A stretch of 64,000 nt of DNA from an uncultured Pelagimonas sp. (GCA_947497905.1 CANMIH010000001.1:62001-126000); one strand, 5' to 3'; numbered from the stretch's first letter, positions 17,670 through 29,649 are shown. Made by a program: numbers and translations. Notes: a model not told the origin generated them from the letters alone.

Positions 17670-18350
17670 ATGGAACGAGAGAGTGACTTATATGGGCCGG
17701 TGAAGGCTCTGCTTGAGGCGCAGGGCTATGTCGTCAAAGGCGAGGTGGGGGCTGCGGACCTGATGGCGCTGCGTGGTGATGAGCCACCGGTCATTGTTGA
17801 GCTGAAATTAAAGATCTCGCTCACTCTGTTTCATCAGGCGGTGGCGCGGCTTGCGGTGACGGATCATGTGTATATCGCGGTGCCAAAGCCCACTGGGCGG
17901 AGCGCGCGACGGTCGCTGAAAGACAATCTGGCGCTCTGTCGGCGGTTGGGGCTTGGGTTTATGACCGTGCTCTCGGATGGACGTGTGGAAGTGCAGTGCG
18001 ATCCGGGCCCCTATGCGCCACGCAAAAGCAAGGTGAAACAGGCGCGGTTGCTGCGCGAGTTTCAACGGCTGGAAGGTGATCCCAATCAAGGTGGCGCCAC
18101 GCGGCATGGCATTGTCACCGCCTATCGGCAGGATGCGTTGAAATGTGCGGCTATGCTCGCGGAGGTGGGCCCATCTCGGGGCAAAGATGTTGCGAAAGCC
18201 ACGGGCGTGGAGAAGGCAACAACATTGATGCGCTCCAACCACTATGGATGGTTCGAAAAGGTTGAGACGGGTGTTTATGGGTTAAGTCCGGCTGGGTTTG
18301 CTGGGCTTAAACATTGGGCCTATAGCTGGGGCGACGATCAGAACCGCTGA
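17670..18350 (+). CDS. DUF2161-family PD-(D/E)XK nuclease-like protein
   Basis: A 226-residue cytoplasmic protein resembling DUF2161, a branch of the PD-(D/E)XK phosphodiesterase fold. The candidate catalytic set is in GAADLMAL and PPVIVELKLK (Asp...Glu-x-Lys). The C-terminal third (AMLAEVGPSRGKDVAKATGV...ATTLMRSNHYGWFEKV) looks like a small winged-helix or wHTH unit. The start at 17670 has AAGGTG about 12 bp upstream. It is divergent from the TraB/GumN gene and overlaps the GFA gene by 13 bp at its 3' end. DNA or RNA processing is plausible; no toxin, immunity or restriction partner is adjacent. Confidence 0.78.
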   Translation: MERESDLYGPVKALLEAQGYVVKGEVGAADLMALRGDEPPVIVELKLKISLTLFHQAVARLAVTDHVYIAVPKPTGRSARRSLKDNLALCRRLGLGFMTVLSDGRVEVQCDPGPYAPRKSKVKQARLLREFQRLEGDPNQGGATRHGIVTAYRQDALKCAAMLAEVGPSRGKDVAKATGVEKATTLMRSNHYGWFEKVETGVYGLSPAGFAGLKHWAYSWGDDQNR

Positions 18351-18724
18351 ATTTGCGGCTCGTCTTCGGAGATGGCGTAATAGTCCCCCTTGTCTTTGAC
18401 AAAGATGTGTTTGCCCACCCGCATGCTTGAGGTGTCGTCCAGGCAACCCGCCGCGATGCCGATGCCCGCTTCGCCCGTCATGCGATAGAACAGGCTCGAC
18501 CCGCAGCGATTGCAAAACCCGCGTTTGGCGAAATCGGAAGAAGTATACCAGGTCAGGGTGTCGTCACTTAGAAATGTGAGGCTGTCAAACGGCGCATTGG
18601 TGGCGGCCCAGAGGTGTCCGCTTGTTCTGCGGCATTGGCTGCAATGACAAATCGTAATCTCTTGACGGGCCTCAGGCATCTGAAAGCGCACCCCACCGCA
18701 TTCGCATTGACCGGTTATCATCAT
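18338..18724 (-). CDS. GFA-family zinc protein (glutathione-dependent formaldehyde-activating-like)
   Basis: A 128-residue GFA/CENP-V-type protein. Zinc ligands are visible in CECGGVRF, in CHCSQCRRTSG and in FCNRCGSSLFYR. The family is named for an enzyme first reported to help S-hydroxymethylglutathione formation, but most members have no proven activity. GGAG lies 4 bp before the first of two ATG codons at 18724. Convergent with the DUF2161 gene. Confidence 0.85.
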   Translation of the reverse strand: MMITGQCECGGVRFQMPEARQEITICHCSQCRRTSGHLWAATNAPFDSLTFLSDDTLTWYTSSDFAKRGFCNRCGSSLFYRMTGEAGIGIAAGCLDDTSSMRVGKHIFVKDKGDYYAISEDEPQIQRF

Positions 18725-18954
18725 GTATCTCCTGTAGTTCACCAAGTTTCGCCGGTCTTTGCGCGTGGTGCAAGTTGAAGAGTGTCATTCACTTGGATGA
18801 AATGCATGCATCTGTATGCGGCAAATATCTCATATATTTATCGGCATGATGCAGTCTGGAATTATCTGAACTAAACTCAGGTTGTATTTTTTCCACGTTG
18901 CGGCATGTGTTCTCGAAGAGGATGAAAGGGCGCAGGTAACGTGGAGGAGCGCAG

Positions 18955-19956
18955 ATGGCGCAACATGATCTTGACCGGTTGCAGGATAGGCTGCGGGCAC
19001 AGCGACAGTCTTTTGACAGCATTCCAGTGATCGATATTGGTGCGATTTCGCAGGGTGGCGATCTGTTCCAGGTCGCCAAAGACATCCGTTGGGCGCTGAC
19101 CCATGTGGGCTTTTTTTATGTCAAAAATCACGGCGTGCCGGAGGTCACGGTGCAGAGCGCATTTGATCAGGCGCGCGCCTTTTTTGATCTGCCGCTTGAG
19201 CAGAAAATGGATCTGCATATTTCGCAAAGTGATGTGGCACTGCGGGGCTATATCGAGATCTTTGGAGAAAACACGGACCCGACCAAAACCAAAGATCTGA
19301 AAGAGTGCTTTGACCTCGGGCCTGAGCGCGCCGCGCTTGAGGCGCCGTTCTTTGGCCCCAACCAGTGGCCGGCCGCTTTGCCCGCATTTCGTAAGGCTGT
19401 CTATGGATATCATGAGGCGGCCAAAAAGCTGTCACAGGGGTTGATGCGGGTGATTGCGCTCAGCCTCGATCTGGACCCCGAGTTTTTTGCCGCAAAACTG
19501 AAGAACCCAATCAGCATCCAGAGATTGTTGCATTATCCGCCGCAAGACGGCCAGATTGACGAAAGCATGATGGGGATCGGTGCGCATACCGACTATGGCT
19601 GTCTGACCATTCTGGCGCAGGACGATGTTGGCGGGCTACAGGTGATGAACCGTGATGGGGTCTGGGTAGAAGGGCCGCCCATTCCGGGTACATTTGTGAT
19701 CAACATCGGAGACCTGATCCAGCGTCTGACCAACGATCTCTATCTGGCCAATCTCCATCGTGTTGTTAACAGCTCGGGACGCGAAAGGTACTCAATCCCG
19801 TTCTTTATCGATGCAGATGCGGATGCCGAGTTTGCTCCTTTGGCCACATGTGTTGGCGCAGACAACCCGGCACGCTATGAACCTGTGATCTGCGGGGCGC
19901 ATAAATTTAGCCGTTTCCGGGCCAGTTTTCCTCATCTCGCTGAGCGTGTCGCGTGA
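18955..19956 (+). CDS. 2-oxoglutarate/Fe(II)-dependent oxygenase, isopenicillin-N-synthase-like
   Basis: A 333-residue double-stranded beta-helix oxygenase. The N-terminal DIOX_N domain (IPVIDIGAISQGG, VGFFYVKNHGVPE) is followed by the catalytic 2OG-FeII domain. The iron ligands are His and Asp in GAHTDYGCLTIL and the distal His in NLHRVVN. The cosubstrate Arg-x-Ser is in ERYSIPFF. The final AHKFSRFRASFP is common in this branch. GGAGGAG precedes the ATG. The 230-bp region upstream is AT-rich and holds promoters for this gene and the GFA gene; I saw no clear operator. Substrate unknown. Confidence 0.88.
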   Translation: MAQHDLDRLQDRLRAQRQSFDSIPVIDIGAISQGGDLFQVAKDIRWALTHVGFFYVKNHGVPEVTVQSAFDQARAFFDLPLEQKMDLHISQSDVALRGYIEIFGENTDPTKTKDLKECFDLGPERAALEAPFFGPNQWPAALPAFRKAVYGYHEAAKKLSQGLMRVIALSLDLDPEFFAAKLKNPISIQRLLHYPPQDGQIDESMMGIGAHTDYGCLTILAQDDVGGLQVMNRDGVWVEGPPIPGTFVINIGDLIQRLTNDLYLANLHRVVNSSGRERYSIPFFIDADADAEFAPLATCVGADNPARYEPVICGAHKFSRFRASFPHLAERVA

Positions 19957-19997
19957 ATTGGCGTGCTTCGCCGTGAATTGGAAACACTCTGTTTGAT

Positions 19998-20024
19998 AGG
20001 GGGCCCTGCGCCCCCTGTTTTTTT
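19998..20024 (+). terminator. Rho-independent terminator after the oxygenase gene
   Basis: AGGGGGC-CCTGC-GCCCCCT, a 7-bp stem, is followed by G and seven T. It lies 42 bp downstream of the oxygenase stop codon and isolates it from groES. Confidence 0.9.
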
Positions 20025-20037
20025 ACCTGATTCCATG

Positions 20038-20066
20038 TTGACAACAGCGTGAGCCATTCCTAGCTT
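20038..20066 (+). promoter_or_regulatory. Sigma-70-type promoter of groESL
   Basis: TTGACA at 20038-20043 and TAGCTT at 20061-20066 are separated by exactly 17 bp. The CIRCE element follows at the expected start site, which supports the placement. Confidence 0.75.
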
Positions 20067-20073
20067 CTCGTCG

Positions 20074-20100
20074 TTAGCACTCGACTAGGGTGAGTGATAA
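20074..20100 (+). promoter_or_regulatory. CIRCE element (HrcA operator) of groESL
   Basis: TTAGCACTC-N9-GAGTGATAA matches the CIRCE consensus TTAGCACTC-N9-GAGTGCTAA with a single mismatch in the right arm. HrcA binds such sites and represses groESL in alphaproteobacteria. It sits about 55 bp ahead of the groES start. Confidence 0.95.
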
Positions 20101-20155
20101 CGACCCCGCTTGGCGGGGTGTATGAGAACAATCCTTTGAGCTAGGAGCATCAAAG

Positions 20156-20443
20156 ATGGCATTTAAACCGCTTCACGACCGTGTGCTGGTTCGCCGTGTG
20201 GAAAGTGACGAAAAGACCGCCGGCGGTCTGATCATTCCCGAAAGCGCAAAAGAAAAGCCTGCTGAAGGCATGGTTGTTGCTTGTGGCGAAGGCGCCCGCA
20301 AGGACAGCGGCGAGCTGATCGCAATGGCCGTCAGCGAAGGTGACAAAATCCTGTTCGGCAAATGGTCGGGCACCGAGGTTACCGTCGACGGCGAAGAGCT
20401 GCTGATCATGAAAGAAAGCGACATCCTGGGCGTTATTTCCTAA
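20156..20443 (+). CDS. groES: Co-chaperonin GroES
   Basis: A 95-residue GroES. It opens with [14 protein letters not shown], has the mobile-loop segment [17 protein letters not shown] and closes with [15 protein letters not shown], all typical. The heptamer caps the GroEL cavity and controls ATP-driven folding in the cytoplasm. TAGGAG lies upstream of the ATG. It is the first gene of a two-gene operon controlled by the upstream CIRCE element. Codon use is highly biased, as expected for an abundant protein. Confidence 0.98.
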   Translation: MAFKPLHDRVLVRRVESDEKTAGGLIIPESAKEKPAEGMVVACGEGARKDSGELIAMAVSEGDKILFGKWSGTEVTVDGEELLIMKESDILGVIS

Positions 20444-20475
20444 GGATCTGGGGCTTTGCCCCACCGCTTTTCTGA

Positions 20476-22134
<1,659 letters not shown>

Positions 22135-22177
22135 TCACCCTTCCACATATGGAAAGGTGAAGTCGCATGACTTCTGG

Positions 22178-22210
22178 CAAAGGCGCTCATTTGAGCGCCT
22201 TTGTTCGTTT
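22178..22210 (+). terminator. Terminator after groEL
   Basis: CAAAGGCGCTC-ATTT-GAGCGCCTTTG is a perfect 11-bp stem with a 4-nt loop, followed by TTCGTTT. It lies 44 bp after the groEL stop. Confidence 0.88.
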
Positions 22211-22324
22211 AATTTGAAGAGAATTGCTTGCCATTGACACAAACCAAGGCGTGGCATGAGCCTCAGTTTCATTTAAGACCGATGCGGGAAGCAGAAGCTA
22301 ACCCAGTGAAATTGCGGAGAAGTT

Positions 22325-22618
22325 ATGAGCAAGCGGGATGTCAGGAAGGCTTTGACGCTGCGATTGCCAGACGAATTGCGTCTGCGATTGGTCAAGCTGA
22401 GCACCGAAACCTTGCCGCTTGCTTACCTGATGCGGCAGGCCCTGATCCGCGCGTTTCGCGACGAGGTTGAGATCACCGAGATCATCGAGCCAGGCACCGT
22501 GCGCCCTATTTTGCTTCAGCTGTCACAGTCTGAGCGTAAGCTGCTCGCCAAACGCGTGGGCGACCGCGTGATCACCGATGAAGTGGCCGTGCTTTCCCTG
22601 ATTTCAGCGGTGGTCTGA
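22325..22618 (+). CDS. Small protein with N-terminal ribbon-helix-helix-like domain
   Basis: A 97-residue protein I do not recognise as a named family. Residues about 8-45 (ALTLRLPDELRLRLVKLSTE...YLMRQALIRAF) follow the ribbon-helix-helix pattern: a short beta strand with alternating polar residues, then two helices. Such domains bind DNA as dimers and often occur in antitoxins or small regulators. The C-terminal half is a Leu-rich helical tail. GGAG precedes the ATG. No toxin gene is adjacent; rnhB follows 86 bp later. An overlapping frame at 22228-22470 looks spurious. Confidence 0.6.
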   Translation: MSKRDVRKALTLRLPDELRLRLVKLSTETLPLAYLMRQALIRAFRDEVEITEIIEPGTVRPILLQLSQSERKLLAKRVGDRVITDEVAVLSLISAVV

Positions 22619-22704
22619 CGCGGGTCTTCCCTTCTGTGGCAGTATTGTAACTGTGGATAAGCCAAGGCTTGTCTGCGCGCGCTGAATGCGGTTCTGCTGC
22701 GCGC

Positions 22705-23319
22705 ATGATTTTGACCGACGACAATGTGGATTCGCCCTTTCGTGCCGAAGGCCTTCGGCTGGCCGGTGTGGATGAAGTGGGGCGGGGGCCTCTGGCGGGC
22801 CCAGTGATTGCCGCTGCGGTGATCCTAGATCCTGCCAATATCCCCGAGGGTCTTGCGGACTCAAAGGCGCTCAGCGCCAAAAAACGCGAGTTCCTGAATG
22901 CGCTGATTTTGCAATCTTCGTGGGTCGGTGTGGGCGAAGCGAACGTCGAAGAAATCGACGAGATCAACATCCTTCAGGCCAGCCTTCTGGCGATGGAACG
23001 GGCGGTGTCTGCCCTGCCTCAGGTGCCCCAGCATCTCCTGGTGGATGGTAACAAACTGCCAAAAACACTGCCTTGTCCGGCCACAGCGGTCGTGAAAGGA
23101 GATGCCCGATCTCAGTCGATTGCGGCGGCTTCTATTGTTGCGAAAACACGTCGTGATGCGATCATGCAGGATTTGGCGCAACAGTTTCCCGGCTATGGGT
23201 GGGAAAAGAACGCCGGATATCCAACAAAGCAACACCGTGAAGCTTTGGTTAAAATCGGCTTGACCCCTCATCATAGGCGTTCGTTCAAACCCGTACACAA
23301 TATCTTGTATCAAGGGTAA
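22705..23319 (+). CDS. rnhB: Ribonuclease HII
   Basis: A 204-residue RNase HII that cuts RNA in RNA-DNA hybrids and removes misincorporated ribonucleotides. The DEG active-site cluster is in [15 protein letters not shown], with further acidic residues in LADSKALS and LLVDGNKLP, and the conserved [17 protein letters not shown]. The ATG at 22705 is used although no strong ribosome-binding site precedes it; an in-frame TTG at 22669 would add 12 residues. ccrM follows by about 100 bp, and an rnhB-ccrM arrangement is common in Rhodobacterales. Confidence 0.95.
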   Translation: MILTDDNVDSPFRAEGLRLAGVDEVGRGPLAGPVIAAAVILDPANIPEGLADSKALSAKKREFLNALILQSSWVGVGEANVEEIDEINILQASLLAMERAVSALPQVPQHLLVDGNKLPKTLPCPATAVVKGDARSQSIAAASIVAKTRRDAIMQDLAQQFPGYGWEKNAGYPTKQHREALVKIGLTPHHRRSFKPVHNILYQG

Positions 23320-23332
23320 ATCTTAACGCGCT

Positions 23333-24539
<1,207 letters not shown>

Positions 24540-24555
24540 GCGCAGCAAATTGAAA

Positions 24556-24697
24556 TTCGCTCGGACGGTGATCTGTCCGAGTGACCGGGATGTCATTGGA
24601 ATAACGAACAAAACATGACACCGCCGGTGCCAGTTGAGCTTTTCACTGGCACCTACCTTGCCCCGTTGCATCACCGGATGCTGCGGGGTTTTTTTGT
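24556..24697 (+). ncRNA. Candidate structured 3' RNA or small RNA downstream of ccrM
   Basis: Three hairpins follow one another in this stretch, which lies in the 290-bp gap between ccrM and the convergent YbjN-like gene. The first is CTCGGAC-N8-GTCCGAG (24560-24581). The second is GGTGCCAGT-N10-ACTGGCACC (24626-24653), a perfect 9-bp stem. The last is a strong terminator (24661-24697). The layout resembles a small RNA or a stable ccrM 3' UTR. I did not find a confident internal promoter. Confidence 0.4.
24661..24697 (+). terminator. Rho-independent terminator downstream of ccrM
   Basis: CCCCG pairs with CGGGG and an inner GCATC-ACCG-GATGC stem extends the hairpin. Seven T follow immediately. 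It probably ends the ccrM transcript or the candidate small RNA. Confidence 0.9.
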
Positions 24698-24781
24698 GCA
24701 TAAGTCATGTATATGCAGGAATTTCGCCATCAGCTTGACGTGCTCCGAGATTTTGTATGTCTTTAGATAGGCTTGGAATGC

Positions 24782-24810
24782 AAAAAAGCGCCCGACATGC
24801 GGACGCTTTT
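24782..24810 (-). terminator. Terminator of the YbjN-like gene
   Basis: Read on the minus strand, AAAAGCGTCCG-CATG-TCGGGCGCTTTTTT forms a stem with one G-T pair followed by six T. It starts 19 bp past the stop codon of the YbjN-like gene. Confidence 0.8.
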
Positions 24811-24829
24811 CGGGGTCTATAAACGCAGT

Positions 24830-25288
24830 TTACCAGTCGATGAAATCTTCAAAACTGTCGACCATCTGGGTCCAGAGTGTGAAGTTGTCGACAAAGTTTT
24901 TCTCGGACACACCAAAATCGATGTTCATGTCCATCTGAAGAAACGGGTCCATTTCGTCGTCAAGAAACACCGAGGCATAGCGCTTTTCCGAGTTCCACTG
25001 ATTGGCACGTGCCAGGCTCATGCCGTTGGACATGTCATAGGCGGCCTGGAACTGAATGGTCAGACAGTTGGCATTGTTGGTGCAGTCATAGAAGAAGATA
25101 TTGTAGTTGGTGCCGCTGATCTTACCGCTGATTTTGGGGTCGCCCACATCATCGGTGCCCACGGTCGCGAGATAGCCTTCGTTCTGGAGCAAATACACCA
25201 GACGGTCGGGGTCTTCGGCGTTGACGGTTTGGGCCAGAGAGGCGACGGGCAGCAGGGCAAGCCCGGCGGCAAAAATTGCGCTACGCAT
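24830..25288 (-). CDS. Exported YbjN-domain-like protein
   Basis: A 152-residue protein with a signal peptide (MRSAIFAAGLALLPVASLAQ). The mature part has the alpha-beta pattern of YbjN-type domains (LVYLLQNEGYLATVGTDDVGDP, then ANQWNSEKRYASVFLDDE), a fold related to type III secretion chaperones. Family assignment is from the RANQWNSEKRYA-like stretch and is tentative. Two Cys (in YDCTNNANC) could form a disulfide in the periplasm. AAAGGA precedes the ATG. A terminator follows, so it is monocistronic. Confidence 0.7.
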   Translation of the reverse strand: MRSAIFAAGLALLPVASLAQTVNAEDPDRLVYLLQNEGYLATVGTDDVGDPKISGKISGTNYNIFFYDCTNNANCLTIQFQAAYDMSNGMSLARANQWNSEKRYASVFLDDEMDPFLQMDMNIDFGVSEKNFVDNFTLWTQMVDSFEDFIDW

Positions 25289-25420
25289 GGTGAATCCTTT
25301 CGGTGCGAATGAAATCTGTCATTGATGTGAATGTAACGTGTTCAGGGGTTTGAAACAATTCCGGTAAACCCGCCCTTGGTAGGGGTTTTCTGTCTGATCA
25401 AAGCACACTAGTGGGTGAGT

Positions 25421-26305
25421 ATGGATATTCGAGCGCTTCTCTTTGGTTTGGCTTTTGCGGCCATGTGGTCTTCGGCCTTTACGTCCGCCCGTATTATTGT
25501 CGCTGAGGCGCCTCCGCTGTTTGCGCTGGCTCTGCGCTTCATGATCTCAGGCGTACTGGCGGTTGGCATTGCCAAAATCATGGGGCAATCTCTTCGCTTT
25601 ACCCGTGCCCAGTGGCGGGCCATCATTGTGTTTGGCGTCTGCCAGAACGCGCTCTATCTGGGGCTGAATTTCGTCGCCATGCAGTGGATCGAAGCCTCGC
25701 TGGCGGCAATTATTGCCTCAACCATGCCGCTCTTGGTGGCACTGGCGGGCTGGGCCATTTTTGGCGAGGAACCCCGGCCTCTGGCAATTCTGGGCCTTGT
25801 TGCCGGTGTGGTTGGCGTTGGGGTGATCATGGGGGCACGCCTGAGCGGCGGAGTTGATTTGACCGGAGTGGCCCTGTGCGTCGTCGGGGTGATTGCTCTG
25901 ACTGTTGCAACCATGTCCATGCGCGGCGCCAGCTCTGGGGGCAACTTTATGATGGTGGTTGGTGTACAGATGCTCGTCGGTAGTGCTGCACTTTGGCCTT
26001 TTGCGCTCTCGCTTGAGACACTGGAGGTGGCCATCTCACTGAAACTGGTGTTGGCCTTTATCTATACGACGCTTGTTCCTGGTCTGGCGGCAACCTTTGT
26101 CTGGTTCCTGTTGGTCAACCGGATCGGCGCGGTGCGCGCGGCTACATTTCACTTTCTCAATCCCTTTCTGGGCGTGGCTTTTGCCGCGATACTGCTGGGA
26201 GAGACATTGAAAATGCAGGATATTTTCGGCGTTGCTATCATCACATTCGGGATTCTTGCAGTACAGCTTGCGCGAATAGAAAGAGTTGAAAGTAAAAAAG
26301 CTTAA
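25421..26305 (+). CDS. EamA/DMT-family transporter
   Basis: A 294-residue inner-membrane protein with ten predicted transmembrane helices in two EamA repeats. Family traits include the first-helix WSSAFTSARIIV, YLGLNFVAMQWIEASLAAIIAS, and in the second repeat FHFLNPFLGVAFAAILLGE. DMT carriers export amino acids, metabolites or drugs; the substrate is not clear here. The ATG at 25421 is used, with GTG at 25415 as an alternative. It is divergent from the YbjN-like gene. Confidence 0.88.
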   Translation: MDIRALLFGLAFAAMWSSAFTSARIIVAEAPPLFALALRFMISGVLAVGIAKIMGQSLRFTRAQWRAIIVFGVCQNALYLGLNFVAMQWIEASLAAIIASTMPLLVALAGWAIFGEEPRPLAILGLVAGVVGVGVIMGARLSGGVDLTGVALCVVGVIALTVATMSMRGASSGGNFMMVVGVQMLVGSAALWPFALSLETLEVAISLKLVLAFIYTTLVPGLAATFVWFLLVNRIGAVRAATFHFLNPFLGVAFAAILLGETLKMQDIFGVAIITFGILAVQLARIERVESKKA

Positions 26306-26397
26306 ACTCTGGTGACTTCTAGTTTCTGAGTGAAAAGGTTTCTTAACTCCCTCTGCACTAGCCCTAGGGCAATAGAACAGGAGTGGTGACAGGAACC

Positions 26398-28326
26398 ATG
26401 AGTAGATTTTCGATTCGAACGCAGATATTCGCGTTCGCGGGTGCATTTCTTATTCTTTTGGCTGCAAGTGCTTCGTTTTCAGTTTTGACGAACTCTCGTC
26501 TCGGAAGCCTCGTTGTCGCGACTGACGCAGTCAAATCGCAGGAAACCTTGATCTCACGTATCACCGCAGAGGTAGATAGCGCGCTTGTACAGGTGCTGAT
26601 GATCGATCGGGGTGAACCCACAGCCTATGATAAGTTGGCGCAGCATTTGGGGAACGCCGAGGCGCATGTTGCAAATGCAGAGGCGATCATTGCCAGCCCT
26701 GCGACGGCTTCGGCTGCGAAACCAGAGCTATACGACAACTTGATGGCAATCGCTGCGGAGCTGAGCGCGTTACACGTTTCCGTGCCGGATATGCAGTCGG
26801 CTCCCAGCCACGAGCGGTCCCGTGACTTCCGCAATCGAGTGATCCCGCTGCTGCAGGGACATGTCGATACCTTGCGGTTGCAGAAAGACATTCTATCAGC
26901 CGAAGTGGATGGCGAAACCCAAGCCGTTCTTGAAGTGGCCAAAGGAAGCACACCGCTGATGTTGGCTGGGCTCGTTGGCGGGCTCGGGATCGGCCTTGTG
27001 CTGGCCTTCCTGTTTGGACGCAAACTTTCGGACCCGGTTCAGCGCGCAGCCGAGGCAGTAAGTTTGATTGCTGAGAATGACTTCAGCTGTGAGATTTCCG
27101 GTATAGAGCGCAGAGACGAAATTGGCGACATCGCCCGCAAATTGAAGGCGCTGCAGGAAAAACTGGCCGAAGCAGAGATCGCCGACAAACGTATTCGCGC
27201 CGAACGCGAAATGCGTATTGATCTCTTCCAGACCCTGAGTATGGCCATGAGCCGTTTGAAAGGGGGCGCTCTCCAAGAACGTATCACTGGAAGCGATTGG
27301 TCTGAACTGGGCGACTCCTATGTAAGCCTCTGCGACGACTTCAATGATCTTGCGGCAACGCTAGAAACCCTTGTCGGGTCGCTTCGTGGCAGTTCAAGCA
27401 TGGTTGCGGAAAACTCGCGTGAGCTTTCGACCATGTCTGATGACATGTCTCAGCGGGCGGTTATGCAGGCTGCTACAATCGAGCAATCTGCTGCGGCTCT
27501 GGAAGAGCTGTCCGAGAGCGTGCGCTCTGCGGCAGAGCGTGCCAAAGACGTGGAGAACAAAGCGGTCGAAGGTCGACGTCGTGCCGAAGATGGCCAGCTG
27601 GTCATGGGCCAGGCGCTCGAAGCTATGTCGTCGATCGCAAAATCGTCAGAGCAGATCAATCAGATTATTGGCGTGATCGATGACATTGCCTTCCAAACCA
27701 ATCTCTTGGCTCTGAACGCGGGTGTAGAAGCTGCGCGGGCAGGGGATGCAGGGAAAGGGTTCTCTGTTGTTGCTTCAGAGGTCCGTGGATTGGCGCAGCG
27801 TGCGTCCGAGTCTGCGCGCGAAATCAAAAACCTCGTCACTAACAGCACCGCTCAGGTGGAAGATGGCGAACGGCTGGTTCAGAAAACCAGTGAAACGCTG
27901 GGGCAGATCGCTGAAAGTGTGAATGATGTTTCTGTCATGGTTGCCGATATCTCGACCTCGGCCAGTGAACAGGCCTCCGGCGTCAGCGAGATCAACGTGG
28001 GCGTGAGTGAGCTGGATAAGGTGACACAGCAGAACACAGCTATGGTTGCCGATGTGAGCTCGTCCAGTCAGGAGTTGAGTGGTGAGGCAGCGCGATTGAC
28101 CGAACTTCTGGCGCGCTTCTCAGGCGATGTTGTCGCGGCTGCTCCGGTGCAGACGGCTCAGAAGACTGCCACCAAAGTTGAAGCGCCAACACCCCCAATT
28201 CAGCCAACAGCAGATAAGCTTGGTGGTTGGGATGCCGAACTGAAAGAACCCGATCCGGTGCCAATGGCGCAACCTCAGTTGAAGGTGGCCAATGGCGGAG
28301 ATGCCGGGATCTGGAAAGACTTCTAA
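26398..28326 (+). CDS. Methyl-accepting chemotaxis protein
   Basis: A 642-residue transmembrane chemoreceptor. TM1 spans about residues 8-30, a roughly 150-residue helical periplasmic sensor follows, and TM2 lies near residues 180-200 ([21 protein letters not shown]). A HAMP domain comes next ([18 protein letters not shown]...). The cytoplasmic hairpin tip is [20 protein letters not shown], the CheA/CheW contact site. The C-terminus ends IWKDF, matching the xWxxF pentapeptide that tethers CheR/CheB in some receptors. No che genes are adjacent. The ATG at 26398 is chosen over upstream GTG codons. Ligand unknown. Confidence 0.94.
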   Translation: MSRFSIRTQIFAFAGAFLILLAASASFSVLTNSRLGSLVVATDAVKSQETLISRITAEVDSALVQVLMIDRGEPTAYDKLAQHLGNAEAHVANAEAIIASPATASAAKPELYDNLMAIAAELSALHVSVPDMQSAPSHERSRDFRNRVIPLLQGHVDTLRLQKDILSAEVDGETQAVLEVAKGSTPLMLAGLVGGLGIGLVLAFLFGRKLSDPVQRAAEAVSLIAENDFSCEISGIERRDEIGDIARKLKALQEKLAEAEIADKRIRAEREMRIDLFQTLSMAMSRLKGGALQERITGSDWSELGDSYVSLCDDFNDLAATLETLVGSLRGSSSMVAENSRELSTMSDDMSQRAVMQAATIEQSAAALEELSESVRSAAERAKDVENKAVEGRRRAEDGQLVMGQALEAMSSIAKSSEQINQIIGVIDDIAFQTNLLALNAGVEAARAGDAGKGFSVVASEVRGLAQRASESAREIKNLVTNSTAQVEDGERLVQKTSETLGQIAESVNDVSVMVADISTSASEQASGVSEINVGVSELDKVTQQNTAMVADVSSSSQELSGEAARLTELLARFSGDVVAAAPVQTAQKTATKVEAPTPPIQPTADKLGGWDAELKEPDPVPMAQPQLKVANGGDAGIWKDF

Positions 28327-28332
28327 AGACGA

Positions 28333-29439
28333 TCAGCGGGGGCCGATGTGGCCCCCGTTTTCACCTACCTGTCCGCGATGCAGCAGCATGTGATCCAGAA
28401 TGACGCAGGCCATCATGGCCTCGCCAACGGGCACGGCACGGATGCCGACACAGGGGTCATGACGGCCTTTGGTGACAATCTCGGTCTCTTCGCCTTCGAT
28501 GGTGATGGTTTTCCGCGTGGTCAGAATGGAAGAGGTTGGTTTGACAGCAAACCGCACAACCAGATCCTGACCCGTTGAGATGCCACCCAAAATTCCACCG
28601 GCATGGTTGGTGCTATACTCCGGCCCGTCAGGCCCCATTGAGATCTCATCGGCGTTCTCGACCCCGGTCAGAGCCGCGGCGGCCATGCCTTCGCCGATCT
28701 CCACACCTTTGACCGCATTAATCGACATCATTGCAGCGGCCAAATCGGTGTCTAGCTTGCCGTAGATGGGTGCGCCAATCCCGGCGGGCACATTGCGCGC
28801 AATCACTTCGATCACCGCGCCAACGCTGTCGCCGGATTTGCGCAACCCGTCCAGATACTCGGCCCAACCCTCGGCGGCGGTCGCATCCGGACACCAGAAG
28901 GGGTTTTGGTCGATCTGTTTAAGATCAATGCGGCTGCGCTCGATCCCATGTGGCCCCATCTGGGTCATGTAGCCAATTATCTCTATCTGTGGCGCCAGTT
29001 TCGCCAAAGCGGCTCGCGCCAGGCCTCCCGCGGCCACACGAGCGGCGGTTTCGCGGGCGGAAGACCGTCCACCACCGCGATAATCGCGGATGCCGTATTT
29101 CTGGAAATAGGTGATATCCGCGTGTCCGGGACGGAATTTTTGGGCGATATCGCCGTAGTCTTTCGACCGCTGATCGGTGTTTTCGATCATCAGCTGGATG
29201 GAGGTGCCGGTTGTTTTGCCTTCAAACACACCGGACAGGATCTTCACCGCATCAGGTTCGCGTCGCTGCGTGGTGAATTTATTCTGTCCTGGCTTACGTT
29301 TATCCATCCAGACCTGAATCATCTCTTCGGTGATCTCAACACCCGGAGGACAGCCATCGACAGTGGCCCCCAGGGCTGGTCCGTGGCTTTCACCCCAAGT
29401 GGTGACGCGGAAGAGATGTCCGAATGTGTTCAGGCTCAT
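28333..29439 (-). CDS. aroC: Chorismate synthase
   Basis: A 368-residue enzyme that converts 5-enolpyruvylshikimate-3-phosphate to chorismate using reduced FMN, the last common step of aromatic amino-acid synthesis. Signatures are [18 protein letters not shown] near the N-terminus, the [15 protein letters not shown] stretch and [18 protein letters not shown]. The C-terminal [17 protein letters not shown] is also typical. It converges with the chemoreceptor gene, only 6 bp apart. GGAGA precedes the ATG. Confidence 0.98.
   Translation of the reverse strand: MSLNTFGHLFRVTTWGESHGPALGATVDGCPPGVEITEEMIQVWMDKRKPGQNKFTTQRREPDAVKILSGVFEGKTTGTSIQLMIENTDQRSKDYGDIAQKFRPGHADITYFQKYGIRDYRGGGRSSARETAARVAAGGLARAALAKLAPQIEIIGYMTQMGPHGIERSRIDLKQIDQNPFWCPDATAAEGWAEYLDGLRKSGDSVGAVIEVIARNVPAGIGAPIYGKLDTDLAAAMMSINAVKGVEIGEGMAAAALTGVENADEISMGPDGPEYSTNHAGGILGGISTGQDLVVRFAVKPTSSILTTRKTITIEGEETEIVTKGRHDPCVGIRAVPVGEAMMACVILDHMLLHRGQVGENGGHIGPR
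28337..28361 (+). terminator. Terminator of the chemoreceptor gene, inside the aroC 3' end
   Basis: CGGGGGCC-GATGT-GGCCCCCG forms an 8-bp perfect stem followed by four T on the plus strand. It lies 10 bp after the chemoreceptor stop and is embedded in the last aroC codons. Confidence 0.75.
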
Positions 29440-29558
29440 GGCGCGGTGTCTCCTTATCCCCGAGAAAATGGGGGTCCAAGACCTGTTAAGTCACGGCGCA
29501 GATGGTCTCAAGGAAATTCGCTTGATTGCCGGGCAGTGCGGCCCTAGGTTGCGGCCTA

Positions 29559-29649
29559 CCTCGGGGTGCCCGGCGCAAGGTTCGGGCTGAGATACATCTG
29601 TGAACCCGTTGAACCTGACCCGGTTAACACCGGCGGAGGGAAGGTTTGG
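29559..29649 (+). promoter_or_regulatory. TPP riboswitch (THI element)
   Basis: The region contains the conserved THI-box parts in order: CGGGGTGCCC, GGCTGAGATA, ACCCGTTGAACCTGA and CCGGTTAACACCGGCGGAGG. It precedes thiB by about 50 bp. Thiamine pyrophosphate binding would reduce thiBPQ expression when the cofactor is abundant. It lies in the 256-bp gap between aroC and thiB. Confidence 0.96.

Noticed and set aside
22228-22470. An 80-codon frame overlapping the RHH-like gene
   Set aside because: It has no ribosome-binding site or domain, whereas the frame at 22325 has GGAG and an RHH pattern.
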